The position numbers and the translations under genes are program-made. Shown piece after piece: positions 35,284 through 42,597 of a DNA stretch of 57,739 bases. Below the pieces are notes generated by a model that was not told where the DNA came from, did not search any database, and saw only the letters and a list, made by a program, of their open reading frames with translations. Source of the DNA: Ruminococcus sp. (GTDB lineage: Bacteria > Bacillota > Clostridia > Oscillospirales > Acutalibacteraceae); assembly GCA_017464765.1 (NCBI GenBank), contig JAFTYK010000013.1, positions 1 through 57,739 of the forward strand. The letters are read 5' to 3'. The first letter of the stretch is position 1; each line of letters opens with the position of its first letter.

Positions 35284-36045
35284 TTACTCAGCTTTGATGT
35301 ACTTAGCAAGGATAGAGTCAATTGTGCCGTCAGCCTTTAACTCTTCCATAGCCTTGTTAACTTTCTCTGTGAGGTCTTTGTTATCCTTAGAAATAGCAGC
35401 AGCGTAGTCCTCAACAGCGTACTCAGTATCTAAAATCTTGAGGTCAGCGTTTGCATTAACAAATGCCTTTGCAGGCTCGTTGTCGATAACAACGCAGTCA
35501 ACCTGACCGTTCTGAAGAGCTGCAACAGCTAAAGCACCGTTTGTAAACTGCTTAACATTATCCTGACCGAACTCATCTGTACAGTAAATGTCACCAGTTG
35601 TACCAGCCTGAACACCGATTGTCTTGCCTGCTAAATCGTCAACTGATGCGATTTCTGAATCAGCTTTAACGATGATAACCTGAACGCCTGTAGCGTATGT
35701 AATAGAGAAGTCAACGCTCTGCTTACGCTCTTCGTTAACAGTAAGGCCAGCGAAAACGATGTCAACAGCGCCTGACTGAACAGCAGTTAAGAGTGAGTCG
35801 AATTCCATATCTTTGATTGTGAGTGTCATGCCGAGCTTATCAGCAACAGCAGAAGCGATTTCAGCATCGATACCGATGATTGTTTCGCCGTCTTCGTCAT
35901 AGTACTCGTATGGAGGGAAAGCAGCGTTTGTACCCATAACGAGTTCAGGCTTATCCTGATCTACAGTTGCAGAAGGTGCCTGACCACAAGCAGCGAGTGC
36001 GCAAACCATTAAAATTGCAAGAACAAGTGCAAGAATCTTTTTCAT
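35284..36045 (-). CDS. Amino acid ABC transporter substrate-binding lipoprotein (operon 1)
   Basis: 253 residues. A lipoprotein signal ends at lipobox LAAC (C20), so it is tethered to the outer face of the membrane. It is a family 3 solute-binding protein (PBPb fold) with MGTNAAFPPYEYYDEDG, the ligand-binding arginine block LTVNEERKQSVDFS and GVQAGTTGDIYC. These fit a standard alpha-amino acid ligand. The specific amino acid is not determined. Weak ARG-box-like sites upstream would fit arginine. Confidence 0.92.
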   Translation of the reverse strand: MKKILALVLAILMVCALAACGQAPSATVDQDKPELVMGTNAAFPPYEYYDEDGETIIGIDAEIASAVADKLGMTLTIKDMEFDSLLTAVQSGAVDIVFAGLTVNEERKQSVDFSITYATGVQVIIVKADSEIASVDDLAGKTIGVQAGTTGDIYCTDEFGQDNVKQFTNGALAVAALQNGQVDCVVIDNEPAKAFVNANADLKILDTEYAVEDYAAAISKDNKDLTEKVNKAMEELKADGTIDSILAKYIKAE

Positions 36046-36092
36046 AATTATTACCTCTTTTAAATATTATTGAAGTTTTAGCAACTGCATTT

Positions 36093-36121
36093 ACTATACA
36101 CCAAACAGCAATATTATGCAA
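36093..36121 (-). promoter_or_regulatory. Promoter of ABC transporter operon 1
   Basis: Minus strand: TTGCAT (36121-36116), a 17-bp spacer and TATAGT (36098-36093), about 50 nt before the start codon. Confidence 0.6.
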
Positions 36122-36129
36122 GTGGTTTT

Positions 36130-36143
36130 TGCATATTTATTCA
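36130..36143. promoter_or_regulatory. ARG-box-like site upstream of ABC operon 1
   Basis: TGCATATTTATTCA fits the TGNATNNNNATNCA pattern of ArgR/AhrC half-palindromes and sits 9 bp upstream of the -35 box. A second, imperfect match, TGCACTTTTATGCA, is at 36310-36323. The whole 36046-36346 region is AT-rich with many TGCAT words, so chance matches are possible. Nothing else was seen in this stretch. Confidence 0.3.
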
Positions 36144-36346
36144 ACTTTTAGCGATTGTAACAACTACAGGCTTTCTTTTTAGTGCAACAGTATCAAAAAT
36201 TACCATTAAATATGCAAAGTCCAATGAATATATGCATATATCGGTTTCAGCTAATATCCAACAGCCTAGAATGTTTTAAATTTTAAAGTTAAATCGCACG
36301 GTATATTTATGCACTTTTATGCACATTTTCTGCATATTCTATCAAC

Positions 36347-36378
36347 AAAAAAGGGGGGCGATAAAGCGCTCCCTTTTT
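36347..36378 (-). terminator. Terminator of the leucine-rich dockerin gene
   Basis: Minus strand: AGGGAGCG pairs with CGCCCCCCT around a short loop and runs into TTTTTTG (36353-36347). Confidence 0.75.
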
Positions 36379-36409
36379 CATATTCGTATTAACTTAAATA
36401 ACACTTAAC

Positions 36410-38371
36410 TCAGAAACTGCTGATAATCTGTGCGAGCAGACGCTGGATATTAGTGGCGTCCATTATGGTGATTTCACAGTCTTTGTCGGTGTCGGCACGT
36501 TTTTGCTGAGCTAATGTCAGGCTTACTGATTTTGTCAACGACTTCTGAATAATTGTCGCGTCTATTATTGCTACTTCATTGTCGCCATCAACATCACCAA
36601 GAATCGGTGCCTCACCTAAGGATACAAAATTGTATTTATAAAAGTCCGCAAACTCCTGCGCTGACGAGTTGTTGTAGCCGTATAAAGTGGCTTTTGTGAA
36701 TGTGTAAACTCTGTGCCAGTATTCAATATTAGTATCAGGATTATAAAGACACACACCCTCGAGTGTATCACATTCGCTAAAAGCATCTCTATCGATATTT
36801 TCAACGTCAACAGCTACCTGTTTTAAAGAAACACAGCCTTTGAAAGACTCTCTGCCGATGCTTTTCACAGGTGAATGAAACTCTACGTTTTTAAGCGATG
36901 AACAATCAGCAAAAGCTCTGCGCTCAATAGTCAATCCGTTGTAGCCAAACTCGATAGTTTCGAGGTTCTCACAATTTGAAAATGCACTGTCCCCTAATTC
37001 TTTTACGTTGTAGCAAAATGGACTGAACTTTGCGTTCATGCAATCGTAAAACGCTGCATCGCCGATTTTTTCGAGATATTCAGGAAAATTAATGTACTCA
37101 ATCTTTGAACAACCGCAGAAAGCATAGTCGCCGATAGTTTTGACTGTGTAGGACATCTCCACGCTCTTGAGGTTATAGCAGTAGCAGAAAGCCGCGTCAC
37201 CGATACTTTCCACTGAATCAGGGATTTTCACTGAAACGAGATTTGTATAGCCGTAGAAAGCGTTACCCGCTATACTTTTTGTGCCTTCTTTTATTTCTAT
37301 ATGAGAATTAATCGGCATATCCCCTTTGTTGCAAAGAAGAATATCGCCAAGATAATTCAAACCTGACGGGAGGTTCTCATAAAACAAAGTGTTCTCAAAA
37401 ACTCTGTCCGCAATCTCTACACCCGAGCCTTTAATCTCAACGTCTTTCAGGTTCTTACAGTCTGAAAAAGCGCAGTCATCAATACTCAAAACATCTGACG
37501 GAATCACAACTGAAGTGATTTCTTCGCAATTATCAAAAGAACACGGACCGATTGCTTTAATTGATTCAGGGATAACTGTTTTGTTACAGCCTCTCAATAG
37601 TGTATCGGTCTTTGTTTCAATGATTGCGAAAGAGTTCTCACGACTGTCATAGTAAGGGTTGTTTTCTAAAACTGCGATAGTTTCAAGATTACCGCAAGAC
37701 CCGAAAGCCCACTCGCCGATTTCTTTCACAGACGCTGGGATAAATATACTTTCTAAAGCTGAGCAACCGTAAAAAGCCTCGTCGCCGATAGATTCCAAAC
37801 TATCAGGTAATTCAATTGACTTTAGGTTTTTCTGATTGAAAAACGCTCTAGGGCTGATGCTGACTGTACCCTCTCTGACTTTTAACTGAGCATTTTCCTC
37901 AAGCGTGCTATTGCAACTGTAAAGCACGTTGTTGATATAAACAATGTCTCCTACAAGCTCTCCTGACCACGGAGTCATAATAAACGAATTGTCGCCGATA
38001 TATGAAACCGAATCAGGGATAACAATTTGTGTGAGATTTTTGCAGTTAAAAAAGCTCTCTCTGCCTATTCTTGTAACAGTTTCAGGAATCACGAGCTTTT
38101 TTAGAGTATTGTGCAACTCAAATGCACCGTCAGAAATCGCGCTTACTGTGTGTCCGTCGATAACCGACGGGATAGTAAGCTCTGTGTCGCTTCCAAGATA
38201 ATGGTAAACTTCTGCTGTGTTATCAGGAAGAATGTTGTACACAATATCATCATTTGTGCAATGTGATACTGAAGAAAGACCAAGCTCTTTCGCTGATGTG
38301 GCAGAAATCGAAAATGTTAACAAGCTAAGCATTATCGCAAAGCTTAAAAAAATGCAAACCACTCGTTTCAT
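36410..38371 (-). CDS. Secreted BspA-type leucine-rich repeat protein with dockerin
   Basis: 653 residues. A signal peptide (about 1-27) is followed by LRR_5 (BspA/Treponema-type) repeats at roughly 60-560, each built like SIGDEAFYGCSALESIFIP. About 15-18 repeats are visible. A C-terminal type I dockerin (about 590-650) has GDVDGDNEVAIIDATIIQK and DTDKDCEITIMDATNIQR. In the second loop, Cys replaces the usual Gly (DKDCE). BspA repeats mediate protein or host-surface binding in other bacteria, so a scaffold-borne adhesion module is likely. No enzymatic domain was seen. GGAGG precedes the ATG. Confidence 0.88.
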   Translation of the reverse strand: MKRVVCIFLSFAIMLSLLTFSISATSAKELGLSSVSHCTNDDIVYNILPDNTAEVYHYLGSDTELTIPSVIDGHTVSAISDGAFELHNTLKKLVIPETVTRIGRESFFNCKNLTQIVIPDSVSYIGDNSFIMTPWSGELVGDIVYINNVLYSCNSTLEENAQLKVREGTVSISPRAFFNQKNLKSIELPDSLESIGDEAFYGCSALESIFIPASVKEIGEWAFGSCGNLETIAVLENNPYYDSRENSFAIIETKTDTLLRGCNKTVIPESIKAIGPCSFDNCEEITSVVIPSDVLSIDDCAFSDCKNLKDVEIKGSGVEIADRVFENTLFYENLPSGLNYLGDILLCNKGDMPINSHIEIKEGTKSIAGNAFYGYTNLVSVKIPDSVESIGDAAFCYCYNLKSVEMSYTVKTIGDYAFCGCSKIEYINFPEYLEKIGDAAFYDCMNAKFSPFCYNVKELGDSAFSNCENLETIEFGYNGLTIERRAFADCSSLKNVEFHSPVKSIGRESFKGCVSLKQVAVDVENIDRDAFSECDTLEGVCLYNPDTNIEYWHRVYTFTKATLYGYNNSSAQEFADFYKYNFVSLGEAPILGDVDGDNEVAIIDATIIQKSLTKSVSLTLAQQKRADTDKDCEITIMDATNIQRLLAQIISSF

Positions 38372-38401
38372 AGTTGTCCTCCGTAATTTTAATATAGAGA
38401 G

Positions 38402-38430
38402 ATTTTACCACGTTAACGTGACATATACAA
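38402..38430 (-). promoter_or_regulatory. Promoter with palindromic operator for the leucine-rich dockerin gene
   Basis: Minus strand: TTGTAT (38430-38425), a 17-bp spacer and TAAAAT (38407-38402). The spacer contains a perfect 12-bp palindrome, CACGTTAACGTG (38409-38420), a likely repressor site of LacI or similar type. The regulator is unknown. Confidence 0.6.
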
Positions 38431-38479
38431 TAAATCTTTTACATAGCGTAAAAAACCGCCATAATCTAGTTAATCTCAC

Positions 38480-38508
38480 AAAAAAGCCTCCCTGAAATTC
38501 AGAGAGGC
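38480..38508 (-). terminator. Terminator of amino acid ABC transporter operon 2
   Basis: Minus strand: GCCTCTCTGA (38508-38499) pairs, but for one base, with TCAGGGAGGC (38495-38486), followed by TTTTTTG. Confidence 0.8.
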
Positions 38509-38526
38509 AAAATATAAAATAATATA

Positions 38527-39306
38527 TTACTGATTAAAAGCGTTGAGGAAAGCTTTGAGTCGGTCTGTCTTAGGGTTTAGGAGGATATCAGGACTTCCCT
38601 GTTCAGCGATAACACCCTCGTCCATGAAGATGATTTTATCACTTACTTCGCGGGCAAAATTCATTTCGTGAGTTACGATAACCATTGTGCAGTCACCGTC
38701 TTTTAGTGAGCGGATAACCTTAAGCACCTCGCCTGTAAGCTCAGGGTCGAGCGCAGAAGTAGGCTCATCAAAGCACAGGATTTTCGGATTGAGTGCAAGC
38801 GCACGCGCAATAGCAACTCGCTGTTGCTGACCACCCGAAAGCTGACACGGATACATATCAATTCGTGAAGTCATCCCTACACGCTCGATGAGCTTTCTCG
38901 CGTTATCTTCAATTTCTTCGAAGATAGCTTTCTTGTTAGCTCTATAGTCTTCCCTTTCCTTAGCAAGTAACTTTGGAGCAAGGCAGACGTTGTCAAAAAC
39001 CGTGTACTGTGGAAAAAGGTTGAAGCTCTGGAAAACAAGTCCGAAGTTAAGCTGACGAATACGAGCTTCGGAAGAACTTACGTGCTTTTCAGACTTTGCA
39101 TCGAAAACACAGTTTCCGTCAACAAAAACCGAACCCTCTTCAGCTGTTTCAAGGTATGTAAGACAGCGAAGAAGCGTAGTTTTACCACTACCTGATGAGC
39201 CGATAATAGAAAGCACTTCGCCCCTTTGAAGCTCAAAGTCGATGCCTTTGAGTACCTCGATTTTACCAAATTTTTTGTATATATCTTTGACTTCTAACAT
39301 TGACAT
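38527..39306 (-). CDS. Polar amino acid ABC transporter ATPase (operon 2)
   Basis: 259 residues of the GlnQ/HisP family. Walker A is [14 protein letters not shown], with the Q-loop in [15 protein letters not shown], the signature [11 protein letters not shown], Walker [15 protein letters not shown] and the switch VTHEMNFA. A 15-residue charged insert ([19 protein letters not shown]) after the Q-loop is not in the operon 1 ATPase. It follows the permease by 2 nt. Confidence 0.93.
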   Translation of the reverse strand: MSMLEVKDIYKKFGKIEVLKGIDFELQRGEVLSIIGSSGSGKTTLLRCLTYLETAEEGSVFVDGNCVFDAKSEKHVSSSEARIRQLNFGLVFQSFNLFPQYTVFDNVCLAPKLLAKEREDYRANKKAIFEEIEDNARKLIERVGMTSRIDMYPCQLSGGQQQRVAIARALALNPKILCFDEPTSALDPELTGEVLKVIRSLKDGDCTMVIVTHEMNFAREVSDKIIFMDEGVIAEQGSPDILLNPKTDRLKAFLNAFNQ

Positions 39307-39308
39307 AA

Positions 39309-40004
39309 TTAACCTCTGAAATAGTCGAGTTTTTTCTCGATGTAACCAAAAAGTAATGTCAGCACACCGCAGAAAATCAGGTAGAACGCGCCTGTGTAGA
39401 AAAGTGGCCAGATAAGACCCTCGGCTTTGATAAAACGCTCGCCCGCGTAAATAATTTCATACACCGCGATAATTCGTGCTAAAGATGTGTCTTTTACGAG
39501 TGTGATGATTTCGTTGCTCATTGGAGGTACAATTCTCTTAATTACCTGCAAGAGTGTTACCTTGAAGAAAAGCTGTGACTTCTTCATACCCAAGACCTGA
39601 CCAGCCTCTTTCTGACCGACAGGAATAGCCTCGATACCTCCACGGTAAATCTCGGAAAAATAGCAAGCGTAGTTGATAATAAACGCTACAAGCACTGCTA
39701 CAAAACGGTCAAATACCGTCCAAGATGCGAGCCATGCGATAATAGCACCGGGATTTTCGATTCCCTGCGCCCACTTACCGACCAACCCTGGTCCGTAATA
39801 AATGACGATCATCTGGAGCATAAGCGGTGTACCTCGTATACACCAGACAAACACTTTGCATATCAGCTTGAGTGGTTTGAATTTGCTCATAGAACCAAAG
39901 CTGATGATAAGACCGAGTGGCAAAGCAAAAAGCAGTGTCAACGCAAAAACCTCACAGGTCACACCAAAGCCCTTGAGCAAGTTTAGTGTTACTTCCCAGA
40001 ACAT
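39309..40004 (-). CDS. Polar amino acid ABC transporter permease (operon 2)
   Basis: 231 residues with about five membrane helices. [18 protein letters not shown] is the family TRAP segment, and [20 protein letters not shown] is the EAA loop for ATPase contact. It couples with the ATPase gene immediately downstream. It lies 95 nt after the binding-protein gene, and the gap carries a 13-bp hairpin. Confidence 0.92.
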   Translation of the reverse strand: MFWEVTLNLLKGFGVTCEVFALTLLFALPLGLIISFGSMSKFKPLKLICKVFVWCIRGTPLMLQMIVIYYGPGLVGKWAQGIENPGAIIAWLASWTVFDRFVAVLVAFIINYACYFSEIYRGGIEAIPVGQKEAGQVLGMKKSQLFFKVTLLQVIKRIVPPMSNEIITLVKDTSLARIIAVYEIIYAGERFIKAEGLIWPLFYTGAFYLIFCGVLTLLFGYIEKKLDYFRG

Positions 40005-40041
40005 AAAAATTCCTTCCTAATTCTAATCCCTAATCAGTAAG

Positions 40042-40072
40042 CAAAGCCGACGGACAAAATCCGTCAGCTTTG
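40042..40072 (-). other. Hairpin between binding-protein and permease genes (operon 2)
   Basis: CAAAGCCGACGGA (40042-40054) and TCCGTCAGCTTTG (40060-40072) form a 13-bp stem with one G-U pair and no strong T-run on the minus strand. It is placed as in operon 1 but unrelated in sequence. Confidence 0.7.
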
Positions 40073-40099
40073 TGATAAATCGTATTAATTTGCTTTAAA

Positions 40100-40900
40100 T
40101 TATTTTACAAGAGCAAGCTCGTACTTCTCAGCAAGAGCGTCGAGTGTGCCGTCGCTCATGAGAGTAGCCATAATCTCGTTGATTTTAGCTGTTAAGTCAG
40201 AATCTTTTCTGCAAGCGATACCGTACTGCTCTGTGTTAAGCTTTAATGCCTGAACTAAGTTCTCGTAGCTTGTACCCTCACCTGTCATAGCGTTAGCCAT
40301 TGTGATATCGATTACGCAAGCGTCAGAAGAACCAGATGCAACCTCGAGTAAAGCGTCACTCTGAGCCTTTACAGCTGTGTAGTTAGCCCAGCCGTTGTCT
40401 GAAATTGTAGCTTCACCTGCTGAACCAGCCTCAGCAGCGAAAGAAAGGTCTTTCATTGATTCTGCGTCTTTGTAGTCCTTAGCTTTATCAGCTGTCATAA
40501 CAACAACCTGAGCGTTCTCAACATAAGGATTGGTAACTGAAGCGTTGAGTGTAGCTTCCTCAGTGATTGTCATACCATTCCAGATGCAATCGATTGACTT
40601 GGAATCAAGCTCTAAGAACTTGTTGTCCCAGTTAATCTCAATAAACTCAACTTCTACGCCGAGCTTCTCGCCTACAGCCTGAGCAAACTCTGTGTCAAAA
40701 CCTGTCCACTCGCCGTTATCGTCTTTGTAGTTCATTGGTGCGTAGTCTGTGATACCAACAACTAAAGTACCTTTTTCTGTGATGTAATCAAGGTCACTAG
40801 CAGCAGCCTCGTCCTTTGTAGCGTCAGCAGTTGAGCCACAGCCAACAAATACAACGCTCATCATTAAAATAGCCATTAATAAAGCAATAATTCTTTTCAT
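40100..40900 (-). CDS. Amino acid ABC transporter substrate-binding lipoprotein (operon 2)
   Basis: 266 residues. Lipobox VGC (C21) after MKRIIALLMAILMMSVVFV marks a lipoprotein. It has the family 3 PBPb fold: VVGITDYAPMNYKDDNGEW, CIWNGMTITEEATLN and FAAEAGSAGEATI. The block that usually carries the carboxylate-binding arginine (TxxER) reads TEEATLN, with Ala in that place. A clostridial subfamily with this change exists as far as I recall. The ligand may thus differ from that of operon 1. AAAGGAG precedes the ATG. Confidence 0.9.
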   Translation of the reverse strand: MKRIIALLMAILMMSVVFVGCGSTADATKDEAAASDLDYITEKGTLVVGITDYAPMNYKDDNGEWTGFDTEFAQAVGEKLGVEVEFIEINWDNKFLELDSKSIDCIWNGMTITEEATLNASVTNPYVENAQVVVMTADKAKDYKDAESMKDLSFAAEAGSAGEATISDNGWANYTAVKAQSDALLEVASGSSDACVIDITMANAMTGEGTSYENLVQALKLNTEQYGIACRKDSDLTAKINEIMATLMSDGTLDALAEKYELALVK

Positions 40901-40918
40901 TTTGTTTTCTCCTTTGAA

Positions 40919-40960
40919 TTAGTGTGTTATCATTTTAACGTTTTAGCACACTAAAGTCAA
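40919..40960 (-). promoter_or_regulatory. Promoter with paired operator half-sites for ABC operon 2
   Basis: Minus strand: TTGACT (40960-40955), a 17-bp spacer and TAAAAT (40937-40932). A perfect inverted repeat, TTAGTGTG (40919-40926) and CACACTAA (40947-40954), flanks the -10 box. Each arm extends to a 12-bp near-palindrome, TTAGCACACTAA in the spacer and TTAGTGTGTTAT near the start site. This looks like a two-site operator. Confidence 0.65.
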
Positions 40961-41040
40961 GCGGTGTTTAACCCAATCAATGCACAAAACCACTCGAAGA
41001 TTTTGTGTACTTTGCACGAAAGATACAAAATCACAGACAA

Positions 41041-41121
41041 TTTATATCGTTTGCAAAGCAAACATATCGCGTCTATGACATATCACACAAAGTATATCGC
41101 ATCTTTGACATATCGCATGGA
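41041..41121. repeat. Modular intergenic repeat element, copy 1 (hairpin plus 16-bp units)
   Basis: A stem GTTTGC-AAA-GCAAAC (41049-41063) is followed by units near CATATCGCGTCTATGA and TATATCGCATCTTTGA with a period of 14-16 bp. A second copy of the same architecture lies at 50688-50759. The rest of 40961-41275 is non-coding, with a GC-rich inverted stretch around 41160-41205, and no gene was seen. Confidence 0.7.
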
Positions 41122-41275
41122 AGATATATCTCAAACCGCGGGGTTATATCGTTATTTATAGGTGCTTGCGCACTCAGACGACCAATAGTCGCCCCTAGAT
41201 TTTGCGCACTAATAATAGCATAGATATTCTTCTGTCCCCTACGATTCAGATTCTCAATTTGACAAAATCGCTGTT

Positions 41276-42484
41276 TTATTTCTTTTTCTGAATTTTAGAC
41301 AAGGTGTTAAGTCCTTTTTCTTTCAGTTCTTCAAGACCACTGCGACCCGCTGAAAGCTTTTCAATTCCTTTTTCTTTCAATTCTTCAATACCTGTGAGGC
41401 TTAAGGTCTGATTTTTGATAATAACCAAAACTCGCTTTATGATACTCTGCGCAAACTTTTTATCCTCTTCGCTTGAGGCAGAGTTCTTTATCGACTCGAA
41501 GAACTGCGGAATATTATCGATACTTTTAAGCTCGGAGAAATTCTGAATATTAGACGAGCTTACAATTTCAGCTAAAAGAAGAGTGAACTGTTTTCTTTCC
41601 TCACAGCTAAGGCTTTCTATAAGTTCCTCGATAACCGCCTGTGAGTTAAGCCCACGACTTGAACGCTCTTTGAGGCGACACAATTTTGTACCCAAAACAT
41701 TCCATGTATTCGTCATGTGCTGAAGCATAGAGTTGTGCTTGATGCTCTCAACTACTATCTGCTGTGTAGAGCTACTAAGTAACATTCCGATAATAGATGC
41801 ATCAACAACATACTTGGTGGTTTTGTCAATAATAGCTCTGTACTCGTCGCTCTCGGTGAAATCACCGTAAAATCCCGGACCGTCGAAGTCGAAGACTTTC
41901 TTCAGTCTGTTTGAGTAAATATCGTAAAGGTGAGCCGATGCCCAGACAGCTAGGTTTCCGCCTTTTGAATGGCCGACAACATAAATCGGCGAATCAGCGA
42001 TGCTGTCCGCAATGTCGCAAAGATAACGGCGAGCGTGTTTATGGGCAGGGATTGTGCCGACAGCCATATTGAAATCTTCCTGCCAACCGACCAAGCTATC
42101 GTCTGTTCCCCTGAAAGCGACAACTATTTCAGAGCTTGGGAGAACGAAGGTAGTCGCCGAAAACTGTGTCTGTTCCTCAAGGTCGATTATGGATTTATGA
42201 TACATAACCTTAGTGTCCTTGAATCTTTGAGAAAGCGCGCATTTTTTTAGCAGTGGCAAAAACATCGAGCCGAAACACTTCACATTTTTGACATCGCAGT
42301 AGACCTGAGCTAAAGTCGGCGCACTCGCTAAATTAGCGGTACTCGAGAACTCGGACAAATCGTAATCTATGTATGCCAATGTCGCAAAAATCAGGCAGTC
42401 AACTTCGTTGAGCTTATCAACCTTAAAGGAAAGGTCTCCTCGCCAATCGACGTATTCACTCATTGTAGCTTTTGAATTCTTCAC
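41276..42484 (-). CDS. DUF2974/lipase-like alpha/beta hydrolase
   Basis: 402 residues. The lipase-3-like core has VAFRGTDDSLVGWQEDF (about 125) and the nucleophile elbow VVGHSKGGNLAVWAS (Ser near 180). DFDGPGFYG follows, with a probable catalytic Asp. This matches the DUF2974 (Mbeg1-like) family of predicted intracellular hydrolases. There is no signal peptide. The C-terminus carries a duplicated 14-residue motif, GIEELKEKGIEKLS and GLEELKEKGLNTLS, likely amphipathic helices. The substrate is unknown, and the gene stands alone between the repeat element and uvrA. Confidence 0.8.
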   Translation of the reverse strand: MKNSKATMSEYVDWRGDLSFKVDKLNEVDCLIFATLAYIDYDLSEFSSTANLASAPTLAQVYCDVKNVKCFGSMFLPLLKKCALSQRFKDTKVMYHKSIIDLEEQTQFSATTFVLPSSEIVVAFRGTDDSLVGWQEDFNMAVGTIPAHKHARRYLCDIADSIADSPIYVVGHSKGGNLAVWASAHLYDIYSNRLKKVFDFDGPGFYGDFTESDEYRAIIDKTTKYVVDASIIGMLLSSSTQQIVVESIKHNSMLQHMTNTWNVLGTKLCRLKERSSRGLNSQAVIEELIESLSCEERKQFTLLLAEIVSSSNIQNFSELKSIDNIPQFFESIKNSASSEEDKKFAQSIIKRVLVIIKNQTLSLTGIEELKEKGIEKLSAGRSGLEELKEKGLNTLSKIQKKK

Positions 42485-42547
42485 ACTACCACCTCAGAAA
42501 ACTTTCAATATAAATAAATTATATCACAACATTTTTGCCATAACAAT

Positions 42548-42577
42548 AGAAAAAGGCTGCGCAAAAACACAGCCTTT
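42548..42577 (-). terminator. Terminator of uvrA
   Basis: AAAGGCTG (42552-42559) pairs with CAGCCTTT (42570-42577). The minus strand continues TTTTTCTATT. Confidence 0.8.
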
Positions 42578-42597
42578 ATAAAATAACTCTAAATATA

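Noticed and set aside
36046..36346. Riboswitch or T-box upstream of ABC operon 1
   Set aside because: No T-box sequence, conserved aptamer core or leader terminator was found. The predicted promoter leaves a leader of only about 45-50 nt.
41041..41121. Short-period repeats that might be a CRISPR array
   Set aside because: The 16-bp units are contiguous with no unique spacers, and no cas genes are in the window.
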